From: Paracoccaceae bacterium
Lineage (GTDB): Bacteria; Pseudomonadota; Alphaproteobacteria; Rhodobacterales; Rhodobacteraceae
Reading direction: 5' to 3'
Length of the DNA: 64,000 nucleotides
Assembly (NCBI GenBank): GCA_029862205.1
Contig: JAOTXT010000003.1
Coordinates: 1 to 64,000, forward strand
Part shown: piece after piece, positions 26,184 to 33,671 of the stretch
Layout of the letters: each line of letters starts with the position of its first letter
How positions within the stretch are numbered: position 1 is the stretch's first letter
Position numbers and translations under genes: made by a program
The notes under the pieces: generated by a model
What the model saw: only the letters and a program-made list of their open reading frames with translations
The model's database searches: none
Told to the model about the DNA's origin: nothing

Positions 26184-27065
26184 TCAGTGATTGCCGCGCA
26201 CCACCTGCTCGTAGCTCTTGGCGATGTCGCGGGTCATTTCACCCACCTCGAAATTGTAGGGACCGATTTCGCCCACTGGCGTCACTTCGGCGGCGGTGCC
26301 AGTCAGCCAGCACTGCTCGAAATTCTCGAGTTCATCCGGCATGATATGGCGCTCGTGGATTTGGATGCCCTTGTCGCGGATCATCCCCAGGACGGTCTGC
26401 CGGGTGATGCCGTTCAGGAAGCAATCCGGCGCCGGCGTGTGCACGGCGCCGTCCTTCACGAAGAAGACATTGGCTCCGGTCGCCTCGGCCACATAGCCAC
26501 GGTAGTCCATCATCAAGCTGTCCGAGCAGCCCTTGGCCTCGGCCGCATGCTTGGACATGGTGCAGATCATGTAGAGCCCGCTCGCCTTGGCGTGGCAGGG
26601 GATCGTCTCGGGGCTCGGGCGCTTCCATTTCGAGATGTCGAGCTTGGCGCCCTTGAACTTGGCGTCCCCGTAATAGGCGCCCCACTCCCATGTCGCGACC
26701 GCCATATGGACCGGGTTGCGCGCCGAAGCGACGCCCATATCGAGGCCAGAGCCGCGCCAGCAGAGGACGCGCACATAGGCGTCCTTCAGGTTGTTGGCAT
26801 GCATCGTGTCGGCCTTGGCCTTCTCGATTTCGTCGACCGTGTAGGGGATCGGGATATCCATCGCTTTTCCAGACTCGAGCAGGCGCTGGGAATGCTCCTC
26901 GGATTTGAAGATCCGCCCGCCATAGGCACGCTCGCCCTCGAAGACCGCGCTGCCATAGTGCAGCGCATGGGTCAGCAGATGTACCTTGGCCGAGCGCCAT
27001 TCCACGAGGTTGCCATCCATCCAGATGAACCCGTCGCGATCGTCATATGCGCTGCCAGGTGCCAT
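26184..27065 (-). CDS. ilvE: Branched-chain amino acid aminotransferase
   Basis: A 293-residue fold-type IV PLP enzyme that carries out the last step of isoleucine, leucine and valine synthesis. The substrate and cofactor motifs are LTHALHYGSAVFEGERAYGG (residues ~32-51), VRVLCWRG near 100, GYVAEATGANVFFVKDG and FLNGITRQTVLGM. The family lysine is expected in the MSKHAAEAKG region. The ATG at 27065 follows a strong AAGGAG; the track start adds 14 residues with no support. It is divergent from petP, with a 224-base shared promoter region. Confidence 0.93.
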   Translation of the reverse strand: MAPGSAYDDRDGFIWMDGNLVEWRSAKVHLLTHALHYGSAVFEGERAYGGRIFKSEEHSQRLLESGKAMDIPIPYTVDEIEKAKADTMHANNLKDAYVRVLCWRGSGLDMGVASARNPVHMAVATWEWGAYYGDAKFKGAKLDISKWKRPSPETIPCHAKASGLYMICTMSKHAAEAKGCSDSLMMDYRGYVAEATGANVFFVKDGAVHTPAPDCFLNGITRQTVLGMIRDKGIQIHERHIMPDELENFEQCWLTGTAAEVTPVGEIGPYNFEVGEMTRDIAKSYEQVVRGNH

Positions 27066-27289
27066 TGCTTCACTCCTTCTCAAACATGAACCCCGTGCAT
27101 CCCGCACGGGGTCGAGTCCGTATCCAACTTCAAGACCTTATCTTGCGCGGGAAGGCTCAAATACGACAGAATCTGTGCCATGCCTGCGCGCGACTCGTAA
27201 CATCGGGCTTTTAATTAGTCAATAAGGCTGACATAATTCGTGAGCGCACGACGGGAAAGAGCGCCGAGGACGTTGAATGGGAGCGCTAA
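27066..27289. promoter_or_regulatory. Divergent promoter region between ilvE and petP-like gene
   Basis: This 224-base AT-richer gap must hold both promoters. A perfect hairpin CCCCGTGC/GCACGGGG at 27091-27111 lies in the ilvE 5' leader, about 26 bases before its start. On the minus strand TTGACT precedes the leader at a plausible distance, and a CATAAT-like box faces petP. The ATTAGTCAAT stretch near the middle is a partial palindrome that could bind the MarR-type regulator, which is inference. Confidence 0.45.
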
Positions 27290-27814
27290 ATGCGGGTATC
27301 GACTGACAGGGGGGCGCTCATGTTGAGCCGGCCGGACCAGCTTCTGTTCCTTACCGACGAGCAACTGCGTCAAGGCATCGAGCTTCTGTTCTTTGCCTAT
27401 CGCGACTTTACGGGCGACCCGGACGCGGTTCTTGCTGAGCGTGGTTATGGACGTGCGCACCACCGGGCAATCCACTTCATCAAGCGCCGCCCGGGGATAA
27501 CGATCGCCGGTTTGCTTGAGATCCTGGGCGTCACCAAGCAGTCCCTGAACCGGGTGTTGCGCCAGCTCGTTGACGATGGGCTGGTCATCAGCAAGACCGG
27601 CACCAAGGATCGGCGCCAGCGAAATCTGCGGCTGAGCCTCGCGGGCGAGGAGCTGGAGCGCCAGCTCTCCGACCCACAGCGCGCCCGGTTCCGGCGCGCC
27701 TATAGCGAGGCCGGCCCCGAGGCGGTCGCGGGTTTTCGCGCCGTGCTGGAGAGTATGATCAACGAAAAGGACCGTGAGGCGGTTCTCTCGCTCGTCGGGC
27801 GCGAGGGTTCATGA
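27290..27814 (+). CDS. petP: MarR family transcriptional regulator (PetP-like)
   Basis: A 174-residue winged-helix regulator. The helix-turn-helix and wing span residues ~65-115 (GITIAGLLEILGVTKQSLNRVLRQLVDDGLV, then KTGTKDRRQRNLRLS). It precedes and overlaps an OmpR-type response regulator by four bases, the arrangement of petP-petR described in Rhodobacter capsulatus, where the pair is needed for growth and cytochrome bc1 expression. The gene symbol rests on this arrangement and on length. A second start at ATG 27320 (MLSRPDQ) has an equally good ribosome site. The bc1 genes themselves are not here. Confidence 0.72.
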   Translation: MRVSTDRGALMLSRPDQLLFLTDEQLRQGIELLFFAYRDFTGDPDAVLAERGYGRAHHRAIHFIKRRPGITIAGLLEILGVTKQSLNRVLRQLVDDGLVISKTGTKDRRQRNLRLSLAGEELERQLSDPQRARFRRAYSEAGPEAVAGFRAVLESMINEKDREAVLSLVGREGS

Positions 27815-28536
27815 GCGGGTTCGGCCAGGTCACCGATGGCGAGGGCCCGGCGCACATCCTGGTCGTCGATGACGATTCACGGATTCGCGATCTGCTGAAG
27901 CGCTTCCTGACCCGCAGCGGCTATCTGGTGACTGCCGCGCGCGACGCGGCTCATGCTTCGCGCCTGCTCGAGAGCCTGGCTTTCGACATGCTCGTGGTCG
28001 ATGTGATGATGCCCGGCGAGGATGGGTTCAGCCTGACCCGCCGGATACGCGACCAGATCGACACACCGGTCCTGCTTTTGACTGCCCGCAACGAGACCGG
28101 CGACCGGATCGAGGGGCTGGAGGCGGGCGCCGATGACTACCTACCGAAACCTTTCGAGCCGCGCGAGCTTCTGCTGCGTATCGCCGCGATCCTGCGCCGC
28201 GCCGCTCCCCCGCCGACGACCGAGGCCCCGCCCAAGGTCCTGGCATTGGGTGACGCGAATTTCGACATCCTGCGCGGCGAGCTGAAACGTGGGGAGGAGG
28301 TCGTGCGCCTGACCTCGACCGAGCAGGCGCTGATGCGGGTCTTCTCGCGCAAGCCCAACGAGCCGGTCAGCCGCTCGCGGCTTGCCGAGGAACTGGGCGG
28401 CTCGGGCGGCGAAGTGCAGGAACGCGCGGTCGATGTGCAGATCACAAGGCTTCGCCGGAAACTGGAGATCGACCCCAAGACGCCGCGCTATCTGCAAACC
28501 GTGCGCGGCGCTGGCTACATGCTGACGCCCGACTGA
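27811..28536 (+). CDS. petR: OmpR/PhoB family response regulator (PetR-like)
   Basis: A 241-residue two-domain response regulator. The receiver domain has the acidic pair in HILVVDDDSRIRD, the phospho-accepting Asp in FDMLVVDVMMPGEDG (residue ~65), a Thr in LLLTARN and the Lys in DDYLPKPFEPREL. The C-terminal winged helix ends VQITRLRRKLEIDPKTPRYLQTVRGAGY. No histidine kinase gene lies beside it, as in the R. capsulatus petPR locus. The four-base overlap with the MarR gene suggests strict co-expression. Confidence 0.8.
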   Translation: MSGFGQVTDGEGPAHILVVDDDSRIRDLLKRFLTRSGYLVTAARDAAHASRLLESLAFDMLVVDVMMPGEDGFSLTRRIRDQIDTPVLLLTARNETGDRIEGLEAGADDYLPKPFEPRELLLRIAAILRRAAPPPTTEAPPKVLALGDANFDILRGELKRGEEVVRLTSTEQALMRVFSRKPNEPVSRSRLAEELGGSGGEVQERAVDVQITRLRRKLEIDPKTPRYLQTVRGAGYMLTPD

Positions 28537-28657
28537 TCCCAATTACAATTGCCCTTCCTCGCGCTTCCGGTCTCAAAATTACGGATCGGCCGGCGGTGGC
28601 GGCTTTTCAGTCGCATCTGGCCTCTGGCGAGACGGCCGCAAAAGGGGAGGGATATAT

Positions 28658-29610
28658 GTGTACGATAAACGGATTCTGTGTGCCGGCACAATCGCAGTTC
28701 TGGCCCTGGCTGAAGCCTTCGCACCAGCGGGATTTGCCCAGGAAACAGGACAGATTCCAACAAAAATGAGATCACGTTCACGTCGTGGACCGGACCCTAC
28801 ATGCGCAGCCAGATGCTGGGCTTCGTGCGGCCCTATGAGGCCGCGAACGGCGTGCGGGTCCATGTGGAGCACTATAATGGCGGGATCGCCGAGATCCGCG
28901 ACCAGGTGGAATCGGCCAATGTGATCTGGGACGTGGTCGACCTGACACAAGCGGATTCGCTTCGGGCTTGCGAGGAAGGCCTGATCGAGGACATCTCGAA
29001 CATCACACTGCCGCCCGGCGCCGATGGCATCCCGTTCCAGGACGATTTCGTCGAAGACGCGCTCAACAAATGCGGGGTCGGCGTAATCGTCTGGGGCACA
29101 GCCTTCACCTATTCGACGACCGCTTTCGGGACGCCGCCGAGCTCGATCGCCGACTTTTTCGACACGAAGGACTATCCCGGCCCGCGGGCCATTCGCGACG
29201 ACCCAACCGTCATCATGGAATGGGCGCTGATGGCCGATGGCGTGGCGCGCGACCAGGTCTACGCGACGCTGGAAACCGATGAAGGCGTCGCGCGGGCGCT
29301 CAAGAAAATGGACGCGATCAAGCCGGGGCTTAGGTTCTGGCAGACCGGACGGCAGCCGGTTCGGCTGCTGAACTCGGACGAGGTCGCCATGGCCTCGATC
29401 TGGGCCACAACCGGCGCACAGGCGTCGCGCGAGGAAAGCGCGCAGTTCGAAATGGTGATGGACGGGCGCGTCATCGAGCTTGACCTCTTCGGCATCCCGA
29501 AGGGCAGCCGCTACAAGGCCGAGGCGATCGATTTCATCCGCTTTGCCAGTTCCAGCAAGGCCCTGGCCGATACGGTCAGCCATTTGCCAAACGGCCCGAC
29601 GCGGAAGTGG
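28658..29610 (+). pseudogene. Polyamine-type ABC substrate-binding protein, frameshifted and 3'-truncated
   Basis: The GTG at 28658 opens a signal peptide (KRILCAGTIAVLALAEAFAPAGFAQ), and the mature protein continues in another frame beginning NEITFTSWTGPYMRSQM. One missing base in the AAAAA run at 28762-28766 accounts for the shift: with six A the frames join. The body ([51 protein letters not shown]) is a PotD/PotF-like extracellular solute-binding protein. The frame stops at 29622 soon after LPNGPTRK, where the family normally runs on for some 50-80 residues; from about 29607 the DNA instead encodes transporter sequence. No ABC permease or ATPase for it is present, so the gene is almost certainly dead unless the sequence is in error. 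Confidence 0.8.
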
Positions 29611-30345
29611 CGATCCGGATAACCAACTTCCATTGGGTTCTGCATGGCTGGGGGCTCTACGTGCTGGTGGGCCTCAGCCTGGCGTATTTTTCGTATCGCA
29701 AGGACCTGCCGCTGACCCTGCGCTCGGCGCTCTATCCGATCCTCAAGGAAAAGGTCTATGAACCATCTTCTATTGGGGGGGGGGTGGATCGCCTGGTGTC
29801 CCTTCGTCGGGCTCTTCATCGCCCGTATCTCGAAGGGCCGCACGATCAGGCAGTTCTGCTTCGCCGTCCTGCTGATACCAGTGACCGTGGTCATGCTTTG
29901 GATGGGTACCTTCGGCAGTGCGGCCACGGGCGTCGTCGAGGCAGTCAATGCGGACTATGCGATTGGCGTGTTCCAGACCGTTGCGGGCTTCGGTTACCAA
30001 TCGCTGGTCACGCCGATCACCGTCCTGATCACCATCCTGCTGGTCTCGTGGTTCGTGACCTCGTCGGATTCCGGCACACTGGTCATGTGCACTATGCTCA
30101 GCATGGGCGACGAACATCCGCCGGTGAAGTTCCGGATCTTCTGGGGCATCACCTCGGGCGTCGTCGCCGGCGTGCTGATGCTGGCAGGGGGCCTGAGCGC
30201 ACTCCAGACCGCCTCCATCGTGCCGGGGTTGCCGATCTCGGTGATCCTGTTCCTGATGGGCTACGGCATGGTGAAGACCCTGCACGAGGAATTCCCGCTG
30301 CCGGATGTCGAGGACAAATTCGAGCTGGAATACCTGAACCGGTAG
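29607..30345 (+). pseudogene. BCCT family (betaine/carnitine/choline) transporter remnant, N-terminal and internal deletion
   Basis: Two BCCT segments are visible. The first ([20 protein letters not shown], then [13 protein letters not shown]) runs in frame 3 to about 29770. The second starts at the ten-G tract in frame 1 with [20 protein letters not shown], the conserved BCCT membrane motif, and runs to the C-terminus ending at 30345. A full carrier has ~500-600 residues. Here the first ~130 residues and roughly 150-200 residues between the two segments are missing, and the frame changes at the G tract. This looks like deletion followed by slippage; a mis-assembly would look the same. A UUCG-loop terminator follows. 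Confidence 0.8.
29775..29784. repeat. Ten-G homopolymer at the BCCT deletion junction
   Basis: Ten consecutive G lie exactly where the BCCT reading frame switches. Nine G would join the two BCCT segments in one frame. Such tracts slip easily during replication and are also prone to sequencing error, so the length should be treated as uncertain. Confidence 0.85.
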
Positions 30346-30373
30346 TCCGGCTCGCTCACTGGGTCCTCCCACT

Positions 30374-30400
30374 GGGGCGGCTTCGGCCGCCCCGGTTTTT
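30374..30400 (+). terminator. Rho-independent terminator with TTCG tetraloop
   Basis: GGGGCGGC-TTCG-GCCGCCCC forms an 8-bp GC stem closed by a stable TTCG tetraloop and followed by GG and five T. It lies 28 bases after the BCCT stop on the plus strand and ends just before the stop of the convergent phosphatase gene. It is the clearest intrinsic terminator in the window. Confidence 0.88.
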
Positions 30401-30401
30401 C

Positions 30402-31163
30402 TCAATCTCCTGAACCTCGTGATGGATCGCGGGCGGCGCAAAGCTGAACCGCTCGCGCGATCGCGGCGACCTCTCGCTGGCCGATAGCGGTGCCGGGGCG
30501 CCGGATGCGGATCAGCGTAACCGCTGCCTGCACGGCGTCCACATGGCCATAGACCACGAGCCAGGTGGCCGCCACGGCGGCGGACCGGCCGTAGCCGAGC
30601 GCGCAGCAGACCAGCACATCGCCGCCGGGAACCGCGCGATGCTCTGCCTCGATCGCCCGCGCGGCACGGATCAGATCAGGCGGCTCCGGAACTACCAGGT
30701 CCAGCATCGGCAGGAACCGTCCCGGCGCCTGGGCGCCCGAGCGGGGGATTTCCGCGCAGAGATCGATCACCCGCGCTCCGCCCGGTGCCGCCGGGATGCC
30801 CCCAATCCGGAGACCCGGCACGATCATGCTCGATGCGTCGCGTCCCCGCAGCCAGGCCCAGGCATTGGCGCTTGCGCCGATGGTGTAAGGCAAGAGCAGC
30901 CCCCGCACGATCCGGGCACCGATCCCCGGCCGGTTCTTGCAGAAAAGTCCCGGCCGTGCCGTACCGTAGGCGAGCGCGACCATGGCGAGGCTGATCGCGG
31001 GCCAGATCAGAACCAGCGCCGCGCCGCCCACGAGCATTGCGGCCGCAAGGAAGGCTACGGACCCGGCAGCGTATAGTCTTGCGAGCCGCCACCGCGCCTG
31101 ATCACGGGCAGGCCGTCTCGGAGACCGCGGCAACACGTCCTCCACGCCCACCGTCATCGTCAT
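30402..31163 (-). CDS. Membrane-anchored dual-specificity-type phosphatase (YnbD C-terminal-like)
   Basis: A 253-residue protein. Residues ~20-75 hold two hydrophobic segments ([21 protein letters not shown] and the following stretch). The C-terminal domain carries a CX5R phosphatase loop, [12 protein letters not shown], with Cys instead of the common His before the nucleophile. It is arranged like E. coli YnbD, a phosphatase whose gene follows ynbC, but lacks the larger membrane phosphatase domain of that protein. Its ATG at 31163 overlaps the stop of the hydrolase/methyltransferase gene (ATGA). Substrates could be phosphoinositide- or phospholipid-like; this is inference from the neighbour. 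Confidence 0.75.
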   Translation of the reverse strand: MTMTVGVEDVLPRSPRRPARDQARWRLARLYAAGSVAFLAAAMLVGGAALVLIWPAISLAMVALAYGTARPGLFCKNRPGIGARIVRGLLLPYTIGASANAWAWLRGRDASSMIVPGLRIGGIPAAPGGARVIDLCAEIPRSGAQAPGRFLPMLDLVVPEPPDLIRAARAIEAEHRAVPGGDVLVCCALGYGRSAAVAATWLVVYGHVDAVQAAVTLIRIRRPGTAIGQREVAAIARAVQLCAARDPSRGSGD

Positions 31164-32962
31164 TGCCGCACCCGCTCGGCCAGGCTGACCGTGAATATAC
31201 CCCAACGGTCGATCTTCTGCTCGATCTTGCGGAACCCGGCCGCGGCGACCAATTGATCCATCTCGGCCTGGCTTCGGCGGCGCATGACCCAGGGCTGACC
31301 GCCGCGATGGCTTGTCAGAACGCGGGCAATGTATTCAAGCTGAGGGTGCCAGGGCTGGCCCGTATAGACCAGAAGCGCACCGTCGGGCATCGCCCTTGCC
31401 AAACCGTCGAGCGAAGCTCGGACAGGCGCGTTCTCCTGGAACAGTTCGTAGAGGCCCGATACGACTGCCAAAGTCGGCGACGGGTCGGCTTGGGCCAGAT
31501 CGTCGCCATCAAAGGCATCGCCCTGCTCGAACCTGGCAACGTCGCTCAGGCCCCGGCGCGCGGTCAGGGCGCGGCCCGCCGTGACATTCTCGGGACAGAA
31601 GTCACGCACCAGGATGCTCTCCGGGCGTTGCTCGGCCGCGGCGATCGCGTCCAGCACATAGCGTCCATGTCCGGCGGCGATGTCGATGATTCGGGCGGGC
31701 CGGCCCTCGGCGTTGAGCCGGGCAAGTGCGTTGACGATCAACGTCTCCACATGGCGCTTGCGCTGCCGGATCCCGCGCCAGCCAATCGCGTCGAGATAGG
31801 CGCGATCAACTTTGCGGCCCAGCCATCCCCGCCCTCGCGCCTCGTTACGGTAGACATAGTCGAGCGTCGAACCAGAATCGAAGCCGGTCCGGTGCCCAAG
31901 CGCGATACCCTGGGAAAGAAAGCCGCCCAGGCGCAGGCCAAGGCGCGATAGCGCGACCGAAAACCCCTTGAACGACAGCGGTGCAATGGGGCGCGACAGA
32001 CGGTCGGTCTCGTTGCGGGTGAAGCCCGTCCGATCGGCCTCCAGCAACGACGGCACCACGGCTGGGCTGGCAAAGCATTCCCCCAGGAAACGCCCGATCT
32101 CCGCCAGTACGGGCGCGCGATCGGCCTCACCCAAAATGTCATGCCGCAGGCCGGGGAAAATATGGCATTCCTTCTTTGCCGCGCCCAGCGCCGCGTGGAA
32201 ACGATGCTGGATCTCGGGCTTCACCACCCGGTCGGCGCCAGCGATCAGCACCTGCACGGGCACGTGAATCGCCGCCGCATCGTCCATCACCCGCTTGGCC
32301 GTCCGGTAGAGGTCCAGCAGCACCTCCGACGAGATCGCGCGGGTCACTAACGGATCGCTGGCATAGGACGCCGCGCGCGCCGGATCCGATGTCAGCATGC
32401 TGGGCTGCACGTAGGAATTGACCGTGAAATTGCCCCGCAAACGGTGCCATGCGGCAAGCGCATCACGCGCGCCCGGCACGAAGAGATTCACGTCGAAAGC
32501 CGGTGCAGCCAGCACCATCGACCTGATGTCGGGCGCATAGTCGTGAACCCAGGTGGCCGCGATGACCGCGCCGACGCTTTGGCCGACCAGCGCGATCTCG
32601 TGCATCGCCAACCCGTCCCGTGTGCAGATATGGCGCATGAACCGGTCCAGATCTCCGACCAGCGTGGCGAAATCCGGTGCCGCGCCCCGCGCGCCCTCGG
32701 ACAGCCCGTGCCCGCGCGCGTCCCAAGCGTAAACGTCAAAAGCGGCCAGTGCGGGATCGCCCGGAAGATGGGCCATGCGTCCACCATGCTCGTGCCCGCG
32801 ATGGAGCAGGACGACCGCTCCGCGCCGCGCCTGAGCCGCATGGTGGTGCCAATGGCGATAGTGTATCCGCGTTCCGTCGCCAGCGGTGAAATCGCGCTCC
32901 TGCGGCTCGCGCTCGGGCAACAAAGCCCCATCGAAACGCGCTGTATCGAAATGAGCAGTCAT
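31160..32962 (-). CDS. Bifunctional alpha/beta hydrolase - SAM methyltransferase (YnbC-like)
   Basis: A 600-residue fusion. The N-terminal ~300 residues are a lysophospholipase-like hydrolase with nucleophile elbow VGQSVGAVIA, acid in LIAGADRVVK and His in PGLRHDILGE. The C-terminal ~280 residues are a Rossmann methyltransferase with SAM motif RIIDIAAGHGRYVLDAI. E. coli YnbC has the same fusion. Of the candidate starts (32998, 32992, 32962) I prefer 32962: it has GAGGTGG upstream, whereas the other two fall inside a TetR-type operator. The gene is divergent from tetR and probably repressed by it. Confidence 0.85.
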   Translation of the reverse strand: MTAHFDTARFDGALLPEREPQERDFTAGDGTRIHYRHWHHHAAQARRGAVVLLHRGHEHGGRMAHLPGDPALAAFDVYAWDARGHGLSEGARGAAPDFATLVGDLDRFMRHICTRDGLAMHEIALVGQSVGAVIAATWVHDYAPDIRSMVLAAPAFDVNLFVPGARDALAAWHRLRGNFTVNSYVQPSMLTSDPARAASYASDPLVTRAISSEVLLDLYRTAKRVMDDAAAIHVPVQVLIAGADRVVKPEIQHRFHAALGAAKKECHIFPGLRHDILGEADRAPVLAEIGRFLGECFASPAVVPSLLEADRTGFTRNETDRLSRPIAPLSFKGFSVALSRLGLRLGGFLSQGIALGHRTGFDSGSTLDYVYRNEARGRGWLGRKVDRAYLDAIGWRGIRQRKRHVETLIVNALARLNAEGRPARIIDIAAGHGRYVLDAIAAAEQRPESILVRDFCPENVTAGRALTARRGLSDVARFEQGDAFDGDDLAQADPSPTLAVVSGLYELFQENAPVRASLDGLARAMPDGALLVYTGQPWHPQLEYIARVLTSHRGGQPWVMRRRSQAEMDQLVAAAGFRKIEQKIDRWGIFTVSLAERVRQ

Positions 32963-32991
32963 CGGGTCCACCTCATCGGTTGACAGCTTCA

Positions 32992-33059
32992 TGAACATCG
33001 TTCATTTTCCCTATAAGCGAATCATGAACATTGTTCAAGATAAAATTGAACATTGTTCA
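32992..33059. promoter_or_regulatory. Three 13-bp TetR-type operators and minus-strand promoter
   Basis: The palindrome TGAACATYGTTCA occurs at 32992-33004, 33025-33037 and 33047-33059; the last two are identical and perfect apart from the central base. Centre spacings of 33 and 22 bp place all sites near the same helix face. On the minus strand TTGAAC (33038-33033) and TATAGG (33015-33010) are separated by 17 bases and form a good promoter, whose -35 box is covered by the middle operator. Repression of the ynbC-like gene and autoregulation of tetR are the natural reading. Confidence 0.82.
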
Positions 33060-33074
33060 AAACTGAGATGGAGC

Positions 33075-33671
33075 ATGGTGGGCAAACGGCAGGAAAAACG
33101 CGAAGCGTTGCGGCGTAACCTGATCGGCGCGGCCGCGGCGCGGATCGAGGAAGGCGGGCTATCCGCCTTCCGCGCGCGCGACGTCGCGGCGGATGTGGGC
33201 TGCGCATTGGGGACGATCTATACGGTCTTTCAGGATCTCGACGACCTGATCCTGCAGGTCAATGCGGAGACGCTGCAGGATTTGGGCCGGTCCTTGGCGC
33301 CAACGTCCGACGTCGAGACCCCGAAGACGGCACTGACCGCCCTGGCCCAGGGCTATGCGCGCTTCGCCGCGAAGAACTTCAACCGATGGAACGCCCTTTT
33401 CGATCACCGCATGGCCGATGGCGGCCCATCGCCCGACTGGCTGCTGGCGCATCATTCAACCCTTCTGAGGCTCCTCGAACGACATATCGCCAAGCTGACG
33501 CCCGGCCTGGCGGGAGAAGCCTTGACCCTGCGCGCCCGCACTTGGTTCGCCGCGGTGCATGGCATCGTCTCGATCAGCCTGCAAAAGCGGTTCCTGGGCC
33601 TGCCGGACGACCGCCTGATGGAGGAGTTGGAGGTCTTTGTCGGCCAGGTTGTCGCGGGCAGCGGACGCTGA
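33075..33671 (+). CDS. TetR/AcrR family transcriptional regulator
   Basis: A 198-residue repressor. The N-terminal helix-turn-helix lies at residues ~20-60 (AAAARIEEGGLSAFRARDVAADVGCALGTIYTVFQDLDDL), and the C-terminal helices form the ligand-binding domain. The ATG at 33075 (MVGKRQEKR) is the usual length before the HTH; the track start at 32991 would translate through the operators. It ends one base before the stop of the convergent AbrB-like gene. Ligand unknown; given its target, a lipid or fatty acid derivative is plausible. Confidence 0.85.
   Translation: MVGKRQEKREALRRNLIGAAAARIEEGGLSAFRARDVAADVGCALGTIYTVFQDLDDLILQVNAETLQDLGRSLAPTSDVETPKTALTALAQGYARFAAKNFNRWNALFDHRMADGGPSPDWLLAHHSTLLRLLERHIAKLTPGLAGEALTLRARTWFAAVHGIVSISLQKRFLGLPDDRLMEELEVFVGQVVAGSGR

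Noticed and set aside
28760-28770. Programmed -1 frameshifting in the binding-protein gene
   Set aside because: The A5 run is weak as a slippery site, there is no obvious stimulatory stem, and the 3' end of the gene is also destroyed, so decay or error is simpler.
28658-30345. A mobile element causing the damaged transport locus
   Set aside because: No transposase, terminal inverted repeats or target duplications are visible at the junctions.
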